Assembly: GCA_937924755.1 (NCBI GenBank)
Contig: CALEVZ010000033.1
Span: 1 to 52,253, forward strand
Length of the DNA: 52,253 nt
Direction of reading: 5' to 3'
From: an uncultured bacterium
GTDB lineage: Bacteria; Acidobacteriota; Thermoanaerobaculia; Thermoanaerobaculales; Thermoanaerobaculaceae
Made by a program: the position numbers and the translations under genes. Shown here piece after piece: positions 17,002-26,293 of this stretch. The first letter of the stretch is position 1, and each line of letters begins with the position of its first letter. The notes under the pieces were generated by a model. That model was not told where the DNA came from. It saw only the letters and a list, made by a program, of their open reading frames with translations, and ran no database searches.

Positions 17002-17460
17002 ATCTACATCGTCCCTAACGACCTGTTTCCGGGCGGGAAGGTCCCCAAGTTCTTCCCCGTCCGCTATTCGGTCCAGGTTCGCTACGCCGACGTGGACGCC
17101 ATGAACCACGTCAACAACGCCGCCTACCTGACCTATCTTGAGGTGGCGCGCACCGCCATGTGGCGCGAGCACGTGCGGCCCGCCGAGTCGGCGAGGGATT
17201 TCCCCTTTATCGTCGCCAGCGCCACCGTCGATTTCAAAGCGCCCATTCGCTTTGGTGACGACGTCCAGGTTCAGCTCGCCGTGGTGGAAATCGGCCGAAA
17301 GAGCTTCACCATCGAGTATCGCATCGACGCCGGCGGGCAGCCGGCCGCCGAGGCACAGACCGTGCAGGTGTACTTCGATTACGCCATCCAGCGGTCGGTG
17401 CCGATCCCGGAGGAGATCCGCAAGCGCCTGGAAAAGCTCAGATTTCTCCCGGTGCTGTAG
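16999..17460 (+). CDS. Acyl-CoA thioesterase, 4HBT/YbgC type
   Basis: Hotdog-fold thioesterase of 153 residues. VRYADVDAMNHVNNAAYLTYLEVAR carries the D-x-(M)-N-H-V-N-N active-site loop of the 4-hydroxybenzoyl-CoA thioesterase class. ATVDFKAPIRFGDDVQVQL and SFTIEYRI form the sheet. Cleaves acyl-CoA in the cytoplasm; the natural substrate is unknown. ATG at 16999 is preferred over longer starts because it directly follows a TATGAT box. The first 15 residues (MIYIVPNDLFPG) precede the family start and are unusual. A strong hairpin follows the stop. Confidence 0.88.
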   Translation: MIYIVPNDLFPGGKVPKFFPVRYSVQVRYADVDAMNHVNNAAYLTYLEVARTAMWREHVRPAESARDFPFIVASATVDFKAPIRFGDDVQVQLAVVEIGRKSFTIEYRIDAGGQPAAEAQTVQVYFDYAIQRSVPIPEEIRKRLEKLRFLPVL

Positions 17461-17464
17461 CGAA

Positions 17465-17495
17465 ACGGCGGGCGCCGACCGACGGCGCCCGCCGT
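17465..17495. terminator. Bidirectional terminator hairpin between thioesterase and hppA
   Basis: ACGGCGGGCGCCG (17465-17477) pairs perfectly with CGGCGCCCGCCGT (17483-17495) around a 5-nt loop: 13 bp. It sits in the short gap between the convergent thioesterase and hppA. On the minus strand it is followed by TTTCG only, so termination may rely on the stem. Confidence 0.7.
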
Positions 17496-17515
17496 GACGA
17501 TCCTCGTCTCGTCGT

Positions 17516-19729
17516 CTATCCGAAGTGAATGGCATAGAAGATCGGCGCCAGGATCATGGCGACGACGCTGATCAGCTTGATCAAGATGTTGAGGGAAGGA
17601 CCCGAGGTGTCCTTGAAGGGGTCGCCCACGGTATCACCGGTGACCGTCGCCTTGTGCATGGCATCGTAGGCCTCGCCATAAACCTTGTGACCTTGCTCCT
17701 TCACCTGCTTTTTCGAGTTGTCCCAGGCGCCGCCGGCGTTGGCCTGGAAGATGGCCAGGCAGACGCCCGAGATAGTTACCCCGACCAGCAGGCCGCCCAG
17801 CATGTGCGGTGAGTAGATGCCCACCAGCAGCGGCACGAGGAGGGCCATCAGGCCGGGCGCCACCATCTTCTTGATGGCCGCGGCGGTGGCGATGTCCACA
17901 CAGTGGGCGTACTCGGCCTTGCCGTCGGCGGCGCGGATGATCTTCTGTTCCTCCTCGGTGGGCTCCCGCTCCTCCGACTCAGCCTTCTCGGCCGCCAGCA
18001 AGGCCGGCTTCAACTCGGGAATCTCTCGGAACTGGCGCCGCACCTCCTGGATCATGTCCTGCGCGGCCTTGCCCACCGCCACCATGGCCATGGCCGAGAA
18101 GCGGAACGGCAGCATGCATCCGATGAGCAGTCCCACCAGCACGTAAGGATTGGCGGCATCCATCTCCACCTTGCCGCCCATTTTGGTGATGTAGGCGGCG
18201 GTGAGCGCGAGGGCGGTGAGCGCCGCCGAGCCGATGGCGAACCCCTTGCCGATGGCTGCGGTGGTGTTGCCCACGGCATCCAGCTTGTCGGTGCGGGCGC
18301 GGATGTCCCGCCCCAGACGGGACATCTCCGCCACCCCGCCGGCGTTGTCGGCGATGGGCCCGTAGGCGTCGGTGGCCAGCTGAATGGCCAACGTCGAGAG
18401 CATGCCGACGCCGGCGAGGGCGATGCCGTACAGGCCGGCAAAGGCGTAAGCGATAAGAATAGCGGCGCCAATCACTAGCACCGGGAACGTGGTGGAGTTC
18501 ATTCCCACCGCGATCCCCTGGATGATGGTGGTGGCAGGACCGGTCTTGGCGGCGTCGACGATGGTCTGCACGGGATTCTTGAAGGTGGCGGTGTAGTACT
18601 CGGTGATCATCCCCACGGCGATACCGGAGATCAATCCACCCACCACTGCCAGCACGACTCCCCACCACTGGTGGGTGTTTACCTCGCCGGTGATGATGTC
18701 CTTCACCTCCACGCCACCCGCCGGGATCATGGCCTTGATGGCGAAGACGGTGGCGATCAGCATCAGGGCACCCGCCACGAACGTGCCCCGGTTCAACCCG
18801 GCCTGGGGGTTGCCCCCCTCCTCCACCCGCACGAAGAAGAAACCGACGATCGACGAGATGATGCCGATCAAGGCGATGACCATGGGCAGGTAGACGGCGT
18901 TCAGGCCCAGCCCAGGGTTGATGGCGGACAGCCCCTGCACCCAGGCCACCCCCAGGATCATCGCCGAGATCATGGCGCCCACATACGACTCGAACAGGTC
19001 GGCGCCCATGCCAGCCACGTCGCCCACGTTGTCGCCCACGTTGTCGGCGATGGTGGCCGGATTCAACGGGTGATCTTCGGGGATCCCCGCCTCCACCTTG
19101 CCCACTAGGTCGGCGCCCACATCGGCCGCCTTGGTGTAGATGCCGCCGCCCACGCGAGCAAACAGGGCGATGGACGAGGCGCCCAGGGAAAACCCGGAAA
19201 GGTTGTTGAGCACCAGCATCATCACCTTTTCCTGGGTGAGGGACTCCGGATTCATGGAGGTGTAAAGGAGGAACAACGCTCCCAGCCCGAGCAGCGCCAG
19301 CCCCACCACCGAAAGCCCCATCACCGAGCCGCCGGCAAACGCCACTTTCAAGGCGTCATTGAGGCCCGTGCGCGCGGCACTGGCCGTGCGGGTGTTGGCG
19401 CCGGTCGCCGTCTTCATGCCGAAATAGCCGGCCAGCGCCGAACACAGGGCGCCCAGCACAAACGACAAGGTGATCAGCGCCGTTGTGTCCTCCGAGACGA
19501 AGTAATTGGAAACACCCAGCAGCACCGCCACGGCAATCACGAACCACACTAGGAAGCGGTACTCGCGCTTTAAAAACGCCATCGCGCCGTCGGCGATCCA
19601 GCCGCCGATCAGCTGCATCCGCTCGTTGCCCGGGTCCTGCCTCTTCACCCAGGCGGCGCGCAGGTACGCGTACACGAGCGCCAGGATCGCCACCAACGGA
19701 ACCAGTAGGACAACTGTCTTGGCCTCCAC
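17516..19729 (-). CDS. hppA: Membrane pyrophosphatase (K+-dependent type), ion-pumping
   Basis: Integral membrane PPase of about 737 residues and 16 helices that couples PPi hydrolysis to Na+ or H+ export. The catalytic [19 protein letters not shown] and [22 protein letters not shown] motifs with their Asp clusters are intact. [19 protein letters not shown] has Ala where K+-independent enzymes have Lys, so the enzyme is probably K+-dependent. Na+ versus H+ cannot be decided by eye. Start: GTG at 19729 with GGAGG five bases upstream in a purine-rich leader; the in-frame ATG at 19765 is less likely. Probably co-transcribed with, or just downstream of, the UMF1 transporter gene. Confidence 0.95.
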   Translation of the reverse strand: MEAKTVVLLVPLVAILALVYAYLRAAWVKRQDPGNERMQLIGGWIADGAMAFLKREYRFLVWFVIAVAVLLGVSNYFVSEDTTALITLSFVLGALCSALAGYFGMKTATGANTRTASAARTGLNDALKVAFAGGSVMGLSVVGLALLGLGALFLLYTSMNPESLTQEKVMMLVLNNLSGFSLGASSIALFARVGGGIYTKAADVGADLVGKVEAGIPEDHPLNPATIADNVGDNVGDVAGMGADLFESYVGAMISAMILGVAWVQGLSAINPGLGLNAVYLPMVIALIGIISSIVGFFFVRVEEGGNPQAGLNRGTFVAGALMLIATVFAIKAMIPAGGVEVKDIITGEVNTHQWWGVVLAVVGGLISGIAVGMITEYYTATFKNPVQTIVDAAKTGPATTIIQGIAVGMNSTTFPVLVIGAAILIAYAFAGLYGIALAGVGMLSTLAIQLATDAYGPIADNAGGVAEMSRLGRDIRARTDKLDAVGNTTAAIGKGFAIGSAALTALALTAAYITKMGGKVEMDAANPYVLVGLLIGCMLPFRFSAMAMVAVGKAAQDMIQEVRRQFREIPELKPALLAAEKAESEEREPTEEEQKIIRAADGKAEYAHCVDIATAAAIKKMVAPGLMALLVPLLVGIYSPHMLGGLLVGVTISGVCLAIFQANAGGAWDNSKKQVKEQGHKVYGEAYDAMHKATVTGDTVGDPFKDTSGPSLNILIKLISVVAMILAPIFYAIHFG

Positions 19730-19818
19730 GGTAACCTCCTCCTTCTCCTCCTTGGACGCTATCAATCGCCCGACGGCCCGCGGTCACACCCGGCCGGCCT
19801 CGGGCAATACGGCTTGTA

Positions 19819-21057
19819 TCATACACCTGCTTTCACGTGACCGTGACGCGCCTCCGACACGCTCACCCCCTGCAACAGCCACCCCCCGGCAACGAACAGC
19901 CCCAGCACCGCCAGGATCCCCGCCCGCCCATGCCCGGCAATACCGGTCACCACGGCAAAAATGAGTGGCCCCGCCACCCCCGCCATGCGCCCCGAAACAT
20001 CCAAAAAGGAGAAGTACTCCGCCTCGCGCCCGACCGGCACCAGGCGAGCGAACAGGGATCGAGACAGTGCCTGCGCCCCTCCCTGCACGCACCCCACGAG
20101 CAGGGCCAGCGCCACGAAGTGCCAGGGGTGCTGCATGAAGTAGCCCAGAATCACGATTCCCACGTATCCCCCGAGAGCCAGCATGATGCCGGCCTTGGGC
20201 CCCACCCGTGCACCCAGTCGCCCGAAGGCCATGGTCGCGGGGACCCCCACGAACTGGGTAGCCACCAAGGCTGCCAACATGATGTTGAGGGGGACCCCCA
20301 GCTCGGAACCGTAGGCGCCGGCCAACTTGATAACGGTGCCGATACCGTCGCTGTACAGCCAGTAGGCCAGCAAGAACCGCCACAGGTCGGGGTGCCGCCG
20401 CGCTTGCCGGAGGGTCTGGGCCAGCCGGGCGAAGGGCCGCCTTTCCCCCGCCACCGGTGGTTCCGGCACGCGGCGCACCACCGGCACGGTGAACGCCGCC
20501 CACCATACCCCCACCAGCAAGAACGCCCACCCGGCGGCGTCCTGGCCGGCGACGACGACGATCAGCGCGGCGGCAATCAGCGCCAGCCCCCCGCCGGCAT
20601 ACCCCCAGGCGTAGCCGCGCGCCGACAGGTCGTCCCAGCTCGCGGGCGGCCCCAGGCCGGGCAGCAACCCATCGTAAAACACGTTGGCGCCGGCAAATCC
20701 AGTTGCTGCTGTGACATACAGCACGCACGCCGCCCGCCAGCCGCCCGGCAGCACTGCCGCCATGGCGGCCGTCGCCGCTGCCCCCCCAAGGGCGAAGGCC
20801 AGCAGGAGGCGCTTGCGCCAGCCGCGCGCGTCGGCCAGCGCCCCCAGCGGCGGCGCCAGCACCGCCCCCACCACCAGCCCGGCCGCCGCCGTCCATGCCC
20901 ACGCCACCGTCCCCGCCGGCGCCCCCAGTTCCTGATTGGCGAGCGAGGCCACCAACGGCGGCAGCACCGCCGTCATGCACACCGTGGCGAACGCCGAGTT
21001 GCCCCAGTCGTAGAGAAACCAGCTGCGTTGCGGGGAAAGCCACCTGTCCAGGGTCAC
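19819..21057 (-). CDS. MFS transporter, UMF1/Atg22-like
   Basis: 412 residues, about twelve helices. WFLYDWGNSAFATVCMTAVLPP at the N-terminus is diagnostic for the UMF1 (vacuole effluxer Atg22-like) family; ANVFYDGLLPGLGPP and SARGYAWGYAGGGLALI follow in order, and VARRVPEPP marks the central loop. Substrate unknown, amino acids or sugars proposed for relatives. Start is GTG at 21057, with TAGACT exactly six bases upstream and no ribosome site. Confidence 0.87.
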   Translation of the reverse strand: MTLDRWLSPQRSWFLYDWGNSAFATVCMTAVLPPLVASLANQELGAPAGTVAWAWTAAAGLVVGAVLAPPLGALADARGWRKRLLLAFALGGAAATAAMAAVLPGGWRAACVLYVTAATGFAGANVFYDGLLPGLGPPASWDDLSARGYAWGYAGGGLALIAAALIVVVAGQDAAGWAFLLVGVWWAAFTVPVVRRVPEPPVAGERRPFARLAQTLRQARRHPDLWRFLLAYWLYSDGIGTVIKLAGAYGSELGVPLNIMLAALVATQFVGVPATMAFGRLGARVGPKAGIMLALGGYVGIVILGYFMQHPWHFVALALLVGCVQGGAQALSRSLFARLVPVGREAEYFSFLDVSGRMAGVAGPLIFAVVTGIAGHGRAGILAVLGLFVAGGWLLQGVSVSEARHGHVKAGV

Positions 21058-21069
21058 TGGAGGAGTCTA
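21055..21069 (-). promoter_or_regulatory. Leaderless promoter of the UMF1 gene
   Basis: TAGACT (21069-21064), six bases, GTG start. A TTGTAG at 21092-21087 lies 17 bp further upstream and fits a -35 element. It overlaps the -10 of the divergent gene at 21088-21093. Confidence 0.6.
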
Positions 21070-21087
21070 CGAGCCCTGGCCGCCGAC

Positions 21088-21102
21088 TACAATCCTCCCA
21101 TG
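21088..21102 (+). promoter_or_regulatory. Leaderless promoter of the NTF2-like gene
   Basis: TACAAT (21088-21093), six bases, ATG at 21100. This is one base from the TATAAT consensus. It overlaps the putative -35 of the divergent transporter, so the two promoters may interfere. Confidence 0.6.
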
Positions 21103-21537
21103 GTCACCCTGCTCCTCGCCCTCCTGGCCACCGCCCCCCAACCCTCTCCCACCCCCGAGCCCGAGCGGTTGATTGCCGTCGCCCTAGAGGACGCCCGCAA
21201 GGCGGAGCAGTTCCTCGACGCCGAGGCGATGCGCGAGCTGATCGCTGCCTCCTTCACCAGCGTCGAGGAAGGCGCCCGCCTGGGGGGTGCCTTCGCCTTC
21301 CTCGAGCCTTTGCGGCGCCAGCGAAGCCGCGGAGTGGTGGTCCACGAGCTCGCCTTCGAGAATGTGATGATTGCTGTTTACGGCGCCAGCGCCATCGCCA
21401 GCTACACCTACGTCAAGGGCTGGCGCGATGGCGGCAGACGCCACCACTCCCGGGGCTGGTCCAGTGATGTCTTCGAGCGACGCGACGACGGCGTTTGGAT
21501 ACTCGTCCACCGCCACCGCTCCCACCTGCAGCCATGA
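21100..21537 (+). CDS. NTF2-like (SnoaL/DUF4440) exported protein
   Basis: 145 residues: a short signal-like start MVTLLLALLATAPQPSPTPEP, then an alpha+beta domain. ALEDARKAEQFLDAEAMRELIAAS is the first helix and the SYTYVKGWRDGG / WSSDVFERRDDGVWILVHRHRSHL strands are typical of the NTF2-like cone fold (SnoaL, DUF4440). Proteins of this fold bind small molecules or act as enzymes; function not assigned. ATG at 21100 is chosen over the much longer frame upstream because that part is the antisense of the transporter and because TACAAT stands six bases before the ATG. Confidence 0.7.
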   Translation: MVTLLLALLATAPQPSPTPEPERLIAVALEDARKAEQFLDAEAMRELIAASFTSVEEGARLGGAFAFLEPLRRQRSRGVVVHELAFENVMIAVYGASAIASYTYVKGWRDGGRRHHSRGWSSDVFERRDDGVWILVHRHRSHLQP

Positions 21538-21593
21538 GAGCGAGGGAGACGCGCCCCGATCGGCGCCAAGCGTCCCAAAACGCCCCCACCCCG

Positions 21594-22256
21594 TCACTCC
21601 TGATGCGCCGGGGTGGCCTCGGCGCGCACGCTGCGAAGGATCTCCCGGAGGCGGCGTTGCAGCTTTTCCTGGCGGCTTTGCTGCACGGCCAGCTCGGCCC
21701 GGAACGACGCCAGCAGTTCCATGGCTTCAGCCCGGGCCGGGGTGGTGCGCGCCGAATCGGCGAGCTTGGCGTGCTGGCGCTTTAGCGTGCGGCGCTGGGC
21801 CTCCAGGAACTCTCGACTGGCCCGGTCGCGGGCAACTTTGAGCTGCCGGTCCAGCTCCTCGAGGGCCTTTTCCAGCTCGGCCCGCAGCAGCGCCACATCC
21901 TCTTCTTGGCGCTGCAGGGTCGTCAGACGCGCCACCTCTTCCCGCACCCACACGTACCGCCGCCACTCCACTCCCAGCGCCGCCGCCGCCTCGCGCTCCG
22001 CCGCCGACAGCTCTTTGACGCGGATCCCCACGTCCCCCCCGGTGCGCAGCACATCTTCGAGCGAATCCTCCAGCCGTTGCAGCGCTCTCCCACGAACGGC
22101 GAGAAGCGCCTCGAGATCGGCGCGAGTGAGGGCCTCGGGGGAGTCAACCGCCGACGGTGACACCTGCACCGCCGGTGCGCTCCCCCGCTCGGCTCGCTCG
22201 CACGCGCCAGCGAGCATGATCGCTCCCGCCACCGCCCAAGCCACCGGCAACCGCAT
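21594..22256 (-). CDS. Coiled-coil lipoprotein
   Basis: 220 residues. Signal MRLPVAWAVAGAIMLAGAC ends in a lipobox LAGAC, so Cys19 is probably lipidated. After a short spacer the whole protein is a charged helix with heptad character (LRAELEKALEELDRQLKVA, RQEKLQRRLREIL), so a long coiled coil is expected in the periplasm. Divergent from the kinase gene at 22317, which also ends up at the membrane; a functional link is conjectural. Family not recognised. Confidence 0.75.
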   Translation of the reverse strand: MRLPVAWAVAGAIMLAGACERAERGSAPAVQVSPSAVDSPEALTRADLEALLAVRGRALQRLEDSLEDVLRTGGDVGIRVKELSAAEREAAAALGVEWRRYVWVREEVARLTTLQRQEEDVALLRAELEKALEELDRQLKVARDRASREFLEAQRRTLKRQHAKLADSARTTPARAEAMELLASFRAELAVQQSRQEKLQRRLREILRSVRAEATPAHQE

Positions 22257-22302
22257 ACCCAGTACAGAAGGCTAACACCTTCCCTCCCACGGGCAAACCC
22301 GC

Positions 22303-22319
22303 TACAGTTGCGAGCGATG
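22303..22319 (+). promoter_or_regulatory. Start-proximal promoter of the kinase gene
   Basis: TACAGT (22303-22308), eight bases, ATG at 22317. Two bases longer than the standard spacing, so the mRNA may be leaderless or have a 1-2 nt leader. Confidence 0.4.
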
Positions 22320-23915
22320 GGCGAAGCGCCGAAGCGAATCGGCAAATACGAGATCGTCGAGCAAATCGGCATGGGAGGATTCGGGGTCGTCTACAAGGCC
22401 TGGGATCCCTTCATCCAGCGCTGGGTAGCCCTGAAGACCTGCACCGCCAGCGACGAGGAAGCCACCAAGCGCTTCTTTCGGGAAGCGCAACTCGCCGGCG
22501 CTCTCCAGCATCCCAACATCACGCTGATCTTTGACTTCGGCATCGAGGGCGGAGTTCCATATTTTGTTCAGGAATTCCTGTCCGGGACGGATCTCGATGA
22601 ATTGCTCAAGCAGCAGCGGCTCTCCCTGGCCGGCATTATCGGGATTCTGGTGCAGGTGTGCGCAGGCCTGGAATTCGCCCACTCCCGCGGCATCGTGCAC
22701 CGCGACATCAAACCGGCCAACGTCCGGGTACTCGAGGACGGGTCGGTCAAGATCATGGACTTCGGCATCGCCAAACTGATGGAGTCCGACTCCCGCCTGA
22801 CGCAGACCGGCGTGGCGCTGGGGACCGCCGGGTACCTGTCACCGGAGCAACTCACCGGCAAGCCCCTGGACGCGCGCACCGACATCTTTTCCCTCGGTGT
22901 GATGGCCTACGAGCTGATCACCGGCGTGCGACCCTTCGCCGGACCCAACATCTCCAACGTGATCTATCAGATCCTCAATCAGGATCCGCTCCCGTTGCGA
23001 CGCCGTAACCCTTCCTGTCCGGAGCTGCTGGAGAACGCCGTGCTGCGCTGCCTGGCCAAGGACCCGGAGCACCGCTACGGGTCGGTGCGGGATCTGGCCG
23101 CCGATCTCAAGCGCGTCCTCGCCGTCCTGCCCAGCACCACCAAGCACACGACCAGCACTGGTGCGGTGCGAGAAGAACTCTCCCGCGTCTCCCACGGGCC
23201 CGAACGCGCCGTGACCGCCCCCACCGAGCTGGCCGCACGGCCGCTGCAGCGCTTGCCCGGCGAGGCACCCGCCCCGGCCCCGCGCCGCTCCCGCCAGGTG
23301 GTGGTCCTCCTCCTGGCGGTCGGCGCTGCGTTGCTCGGCGTGGCGGGCTGGCTGGTCCTAGGCGGACCCGGTCTTTTCTCTTACGACTCCGGTCGCACCG
23401 CCCCGGCCCCGCCCCCGCTCCCGAGCCCCACCCACGTCGCCTTCGTACCGCCCACCCCAGAACCCACGGCCGAGCCCAGCCCGACGCCCGCCCCTGTCCC
23501 GGTCGACCTGTTCGTCGACCCTCCCTCCCTCGTCGAGGTGGACGGGCGCTCCCTGGGCAAGGTGCAGTTCGTCACCGTCACGCTCACCCCGGGGCGACAC
23601 CGCATCCGGCAGGTCATCGAGGGCTACCGCGAGGCCACCACCGAGGTGGACATCACCCCCGCGACCAGGCGCCTCAACCTCACCCTGCCGCCCTTCGGGC
23701 TGCTCACCGTCATGCCGGACCTGGGGCAGCCCACCGCCGGCGTCAAGGTCTACATCGACGGTGAACTGCTGGGCGGGCTCCCCACCACCGACCGCAAGGT
23801 GGCCGCCGGCGATCGACGGCTCAAGGTGGTGTGGCCGGATGGCGGGGCATTTGAGGAGACGATCACCATCAGCGCCGCCGGCCACACCCGGCTCACCGTC
23901 TGGCCGCGCTCTTGA
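22317..23915 (+). CDS. Ser/Thr protein kinase with C-terminal PEGA domains
   Basis: Hanks-type receptor kinase of 533 codons. Residues 10-275 are the kinase: QIGMGGFGVVYKA is the glycine loop, K40 the ATP lysine, HRDIKPAN (D130) the catalytic loop, DFG at 148-150 and GTAGYLSPEQL the activation segment. A variable linker follows, then one membrane helix (VVVLLLAVGAALLGVAGWLVL, about 322-342). A proline-rich PTPEPTAEPSPTPAP stalk leads to two PEGA-like beta domains outside the membrane (VDGRSLGKVQ, VYIDGELLGGL). All catalytic residues are present, so it should be active. Ligand unknown. ATG 22317 preferred to the in-frame TTG at 22308. Confidence 0.93.
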   Translation: MGEAPKRIGKYEIVEQIGMGGFGVVYKAWDPFIQRWVALKTCTASDEEATKRFFREAQLAGALQHPNITLIFDFGIEGGVPYFVQEFLSGTDLDELLKQQRLSLAGIIGILVQVCAGLEFAHSRGIVHRDIKPANVRVLEDGSVKIMDFGIAKLMESDSRLTQTGVALGTAGYLSPEQLTGKPLDARTDIFSLGVMAYELITGVRPFAGPNISNVIYQILNQDPLPLRRRNPSCPELLENAVLRCLAKDPEHRYGSVRDLAADLKRVLAVLPSTTKHTTSTGAVREELSRVSHGPERAVTAPTELAARPLQRLPGEAPAPAPRRSRQVVVLLLAVGAALLGVAGWLVLGGPGLFSYDSGRTAPAPPPLPSPTHVAFVPPTPEPTAEPSPTPAPVPVDLFVDPPSLVEVDGRSLGKVQFVTVTLTPGRHRIRQVIEGYREATTEVDITPATRRLNLTLPPFGLLTVMPDLGQPTAGVKVYIDGELLGGLPTTDRKVAAGDRRLKVVWPDGGAFEETITISAAGHTRLTVWPRS

Positions 23916-23930
23916 ATCGTCTCGCTGCGG

Positions 23931-24572
23931 TCACTCCCGGGCGGCCTTCCCCTTCTCGTAGGTCCGGGAAGCGCCGTGCTTGAGGATGTCGCCGAACTTC
24001 TCCAGCCACTTGATGATCTTGTCGTCGATCTCGGACATGGTGGTGCCGGAAATGGCGCGGTGGTGAACTGCCAGCAGCAGCTCACCCGTCGCCCGATCCA
24101 CGAACTTGAGATCCCAGGTGGCATTGGAAGCTCCTGCCCCCATGCCGACGATCCACTTGGCCGCCTTGGAGCCGGCGTTGCAGTCGACGATGCGGCCGGT
24201 GACGACCACGTCCCCCTCCTTGCGCGATACCGTGGCGATACCGTCCAAGGAGTGGGACAGCGCCCCCCGCAGCCGGCCCGGGAACGTGTCGGTCAGCTCC
24301 GAGGCCTTGGCCGCGTCCTTGGGGTCGCGCTTCTTTTTCGCCAGCATGACGGGGTCGTCCCAGGCGTCGACGTGGAGCGTCCGGCCGGTCAGATCGAAAC
24401 CCGGCTTCACCCACAGGTAGTCGATCTCATCGGTCTTGCGGAACTCCACCTCACGCCCGAACCACGCGAGATCCAGAAGCCCCTCGTCAAGTTTCTGCGC
24501 CCCGGCGGTGCCCGCCAGCGCCACCGCAGCCCACAGCGCGATTATCGTTCGTCGGATGGCAGACGATGTCAT
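23931..24572 (-). CDS. Exported DUF4410-like protein
   Basis: 213 residues. Signal peptide RRTIIALWAAVALAGTAGAQ, then LWVKPGFDLTGRTLHVDAW, a LSHSLDGIATV segment and VTGRIVDCNAGSKAAKWIVGMGAGASN, then DLKFVDRATGELLLAVHHRA. The last blocks resemble DUF4410 proteins, which carry a V-x-G-x-I-x-D-x-x-x-G-x-x-x-x-R/K core and are often periplasmic. Start ATG at 24572 has GGGAGGG 9 bases upstream. The frame is open much further 5', but that part lies over the repeat region and is not coding. Convergent with the kinase gene (15 bp apart). Confidence 0.75.
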   Translation of the reverse strand: MTSSAIRRTIIALWAAVALAGTAGAQKLDEGLLDLAWFGREVEFRKTDEIDYLWVKPGFDLTGRTLHVDAWDDPVMLAKKKRDPKDAAKASELTDTFPGRLRGALSHSLDGIATVSRKEGDVVVTGRIVDCNAGSKAAKWIVGMGAGASNATWDLKFVDRATGELLLAVHHRAISGTTMSEIDDKIIKWLEKFGDILKHGASRTYEKGKAARE

Positions 24573-25276
24573 GCGGTGATTCCCTCCCAAGGATCGCCAG
24601 GATAGGGCGGCACGTCCGTCGGGGTCAAGAACGGCGACAGTCCGCCCGAATTTTGCTGCACACGGTGACCGTAACCGTGCCTGGGTGCACGGGCCTCTGG
24701 CCCGCTCCCACGGTCGGTGGGCTTTGCCCCGGCCGGAGCCGTGCCCGTTTCCGTGTTGGTGTCCGTAGCCGTGACCGTGTCCGTGCTGCTGGCGTTGCCA
24801 CCTTCGGCGGGGTGGAACAAGGAGCCCTTTGAACATCGCGCCCTTCCGCGGCCGGCATCGGCTATCCGGCCGTTTCGGCCGCCGTGGCGGCCTCGTGGTG
24901 GGGACACACCACAGCGGACGACAGCCCGCCTCGGCCCTCATCGCTGCCGCATTCGCTGGTGCCTTGCCACGGCCCAGGAACATCGCTAGCCCCTCGAGGT
25001 CGATCGCCACCGCCGTCAGCGGCATCCGCCTCGCCGCCTTCACGGACAGGTGCTCCTTGGGGGGCGTGCTTGCAAAACGTCGGATGCGTCGAACACAGCT
25101 ACCGCGCCGGCAACAACATCTGTACCGGAGTCGAGCACCTTGCCTCCTTGCTACCACGTCAAGGAGCTGCCGGACCGCGTGTCCTTCGCAGGCAAGAACG
25201 GCGACGGCTGGTGCGGGTGGCGTCTGCCGAGACGGAGCAAGCTGGCAGGGTATGGTAGGTTAATAACGAGGTGAGC
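24573..25276. other. Intergenic region without a supportable intact gene
   Basis: About 700 bp between two divergent genes. It contains hexamer repeats (24665-24682, 24741-24788) and, from about 25070, plus-strand fragments in two frames (VGCVEHSYRAGNNICTGVEH, then PCYHVKELPDRVSFAGKN with WCGW) that read like the worn end of a Cys-rich protein. Long ORFs here have no start signals and are repeat-driven. I see no intact gene. Confidence 0.55.
24741..24788. repeat. Eight degenerate GTNNCC hexamers
   Basis: Units GTGCCC GTTTCC GTGTTG then GTGTCC GTAGCC GTGACC then GTGTCC GTGCTG, perfectly in 6-bp phase. A second short run (GTGACC, GTAACC, GTGCCT) lies at 24665-24682. Same motif as 1259-1276. 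If translated on the minus strand it would encode alternating His-Gly, but no gene start supports that. Confidence 0.75.
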
Positions 25277-26293
25277 ATGTCGGGCCAAGTGATCGATTTC
25301 AAGGGCTTCACCCCGCCCCCCTGGGCGAACTTCCCGCGTCCGCTCCTCCGCCTGGTGCTGGCGGTCATCGCCGGCCTGGTGCTCGTGGGAGGGGCGTTCT
25401 ACCAGGTGCAGCCGGAGGAGGTGGGCGTGGTGCTCCGTTTCGGCCGCTATGTGCGGACCAGCGAGCCGGGCCTGCGGATGAAGCTCCCCTTCCTGGAGAG
25501 GGTGCTCAAGGTGCCGGTGCAGCGGCAGCTCAAGCAGGAATTCGGCTTTCGCACCCTGGATGCCGACAAGCGCTCCCGCTACGCCACCGATCGCTTTCAA
25601 GCCGAGTCCATCATGCTCACCGGCGACCTCAATGTGGCGGTGGTGGAGTGGATCGTCCAGTACCGCGTCGCCGACCCCTACCGTTACCTCTTCCGAGTGC
25701 GCAACGTGGACGAGACGTTCCGCTACATCAACGAGGCGGTGATGCGGGAGGCGGTGGGCGACCGAACTGTCACCGAGGTCCTCACGGTGGGGCGCCAAGA
25801 GATCGAGTCGGTGGTCCACGCCAAGCTGCAGCTGCTGGCCAATCAGTACGAGATGGGCATCGCCGTGGATCAGGTGGTGCTTCAGGATGTCACCCCGCCG
25901 GACCCGGTGAAGCCGTCATGGGACGAGGTGAACCAGGCCCAGCAGCAAAAGGATCGCCTCATCAACGAAGCCCAGGCGGAGTACAACAAGGTCATCCCCC
26001 GGGCCCGGGGGGAGGCCCAGCAGACCATCCTCGAGGCCGAGGGCTACGCCCTCGACCGCGTCAACCGGGCGCGGGGGGACGCCGCCCGCTTCGTGGCGCT
26101 GTACGAAGAGTACCGGCGCGCCCCCGAGGTGACCAAACGGCGCCTGCATCTGGAAACCATGCAGCGGGCGCTGCCGGCCACCGGCCAGCGCCTGATCCTG
26201 GACGAAGACGCCAAAGGTGTGTTGCCGCTGCTCTCCCTGGACGGTCTCAAGCCACTGGTGACCCAGCCAGCCACTACCGGAGGTGCCCGATGA
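25277..26293 (+). CDS. hflK: HflK-like SPFH protease-regulator subunit
   Basis: HflK and HflC form a membrane cage around FtsH and control its protease access. One N-terminal helix (RLVLAVIAGLVLVGGAFY, about 29-46) is followed by the SPFH/PHB domain: VQPEEVGVVLRFGRYVRTSEPGL, then FRTLDADKRSRYATDR and AESIMLTGDLNVAVVEWIVQY. The coiled-coil NQAQQQKDRLINEAQAEYNKV and EAEGYALDRVNRARGDAARF are HflK hallmarks. Start ATG at 25277 with GAGGTGAG upstream; the GTG at 25271 is in frame and less likely. Ends in a 4-bp ATGA overlap with hflC. Confidence 0.93.
   Translation: MSGQVIDFKGFTPPPWANFPRPLLRLVLAVIAGLVLVGGAFYQVQPEEVGVVLRFGRYVRTSEPGLRMKLPFLERVLKVPVQRQLKQEFGFRTLDADKRSRYATDRFQAESIMLTGDLNVAVVEWIVQYRVADPYRYLFRVRNVDETFRYINEAVMREAVGDRTVTEVLTVGRQEIESVVHAKLQLLANQYEMGIAVDQVVLQDVTPPDPVKPSWDEVNQAQQQKDRLINEAQAEYNKVIPRARGEAQQTILEAEGYALDRVNRARGDAARFVALYEEYRRAPEVTKRRLHLETMQRALPATGQRLILDEDAKGVLPLLSLDGLKPLVTQPATTGGAR

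Noticed and set aside
19837-21099. N-terminal 420 codons in frame with the NTF2-like gene
   Set aside because: Antisense of the UMF1 transporter; the real start is the ATG six bases after TACAAT at 21100.
24573-25157. Minus-strand extension of the DUF4410-like ORF with a His-Gly repeat
   Set aside because: His-Gly comes from the hexamer repeat; the signal peptide and ribosome site put the start at 24572.
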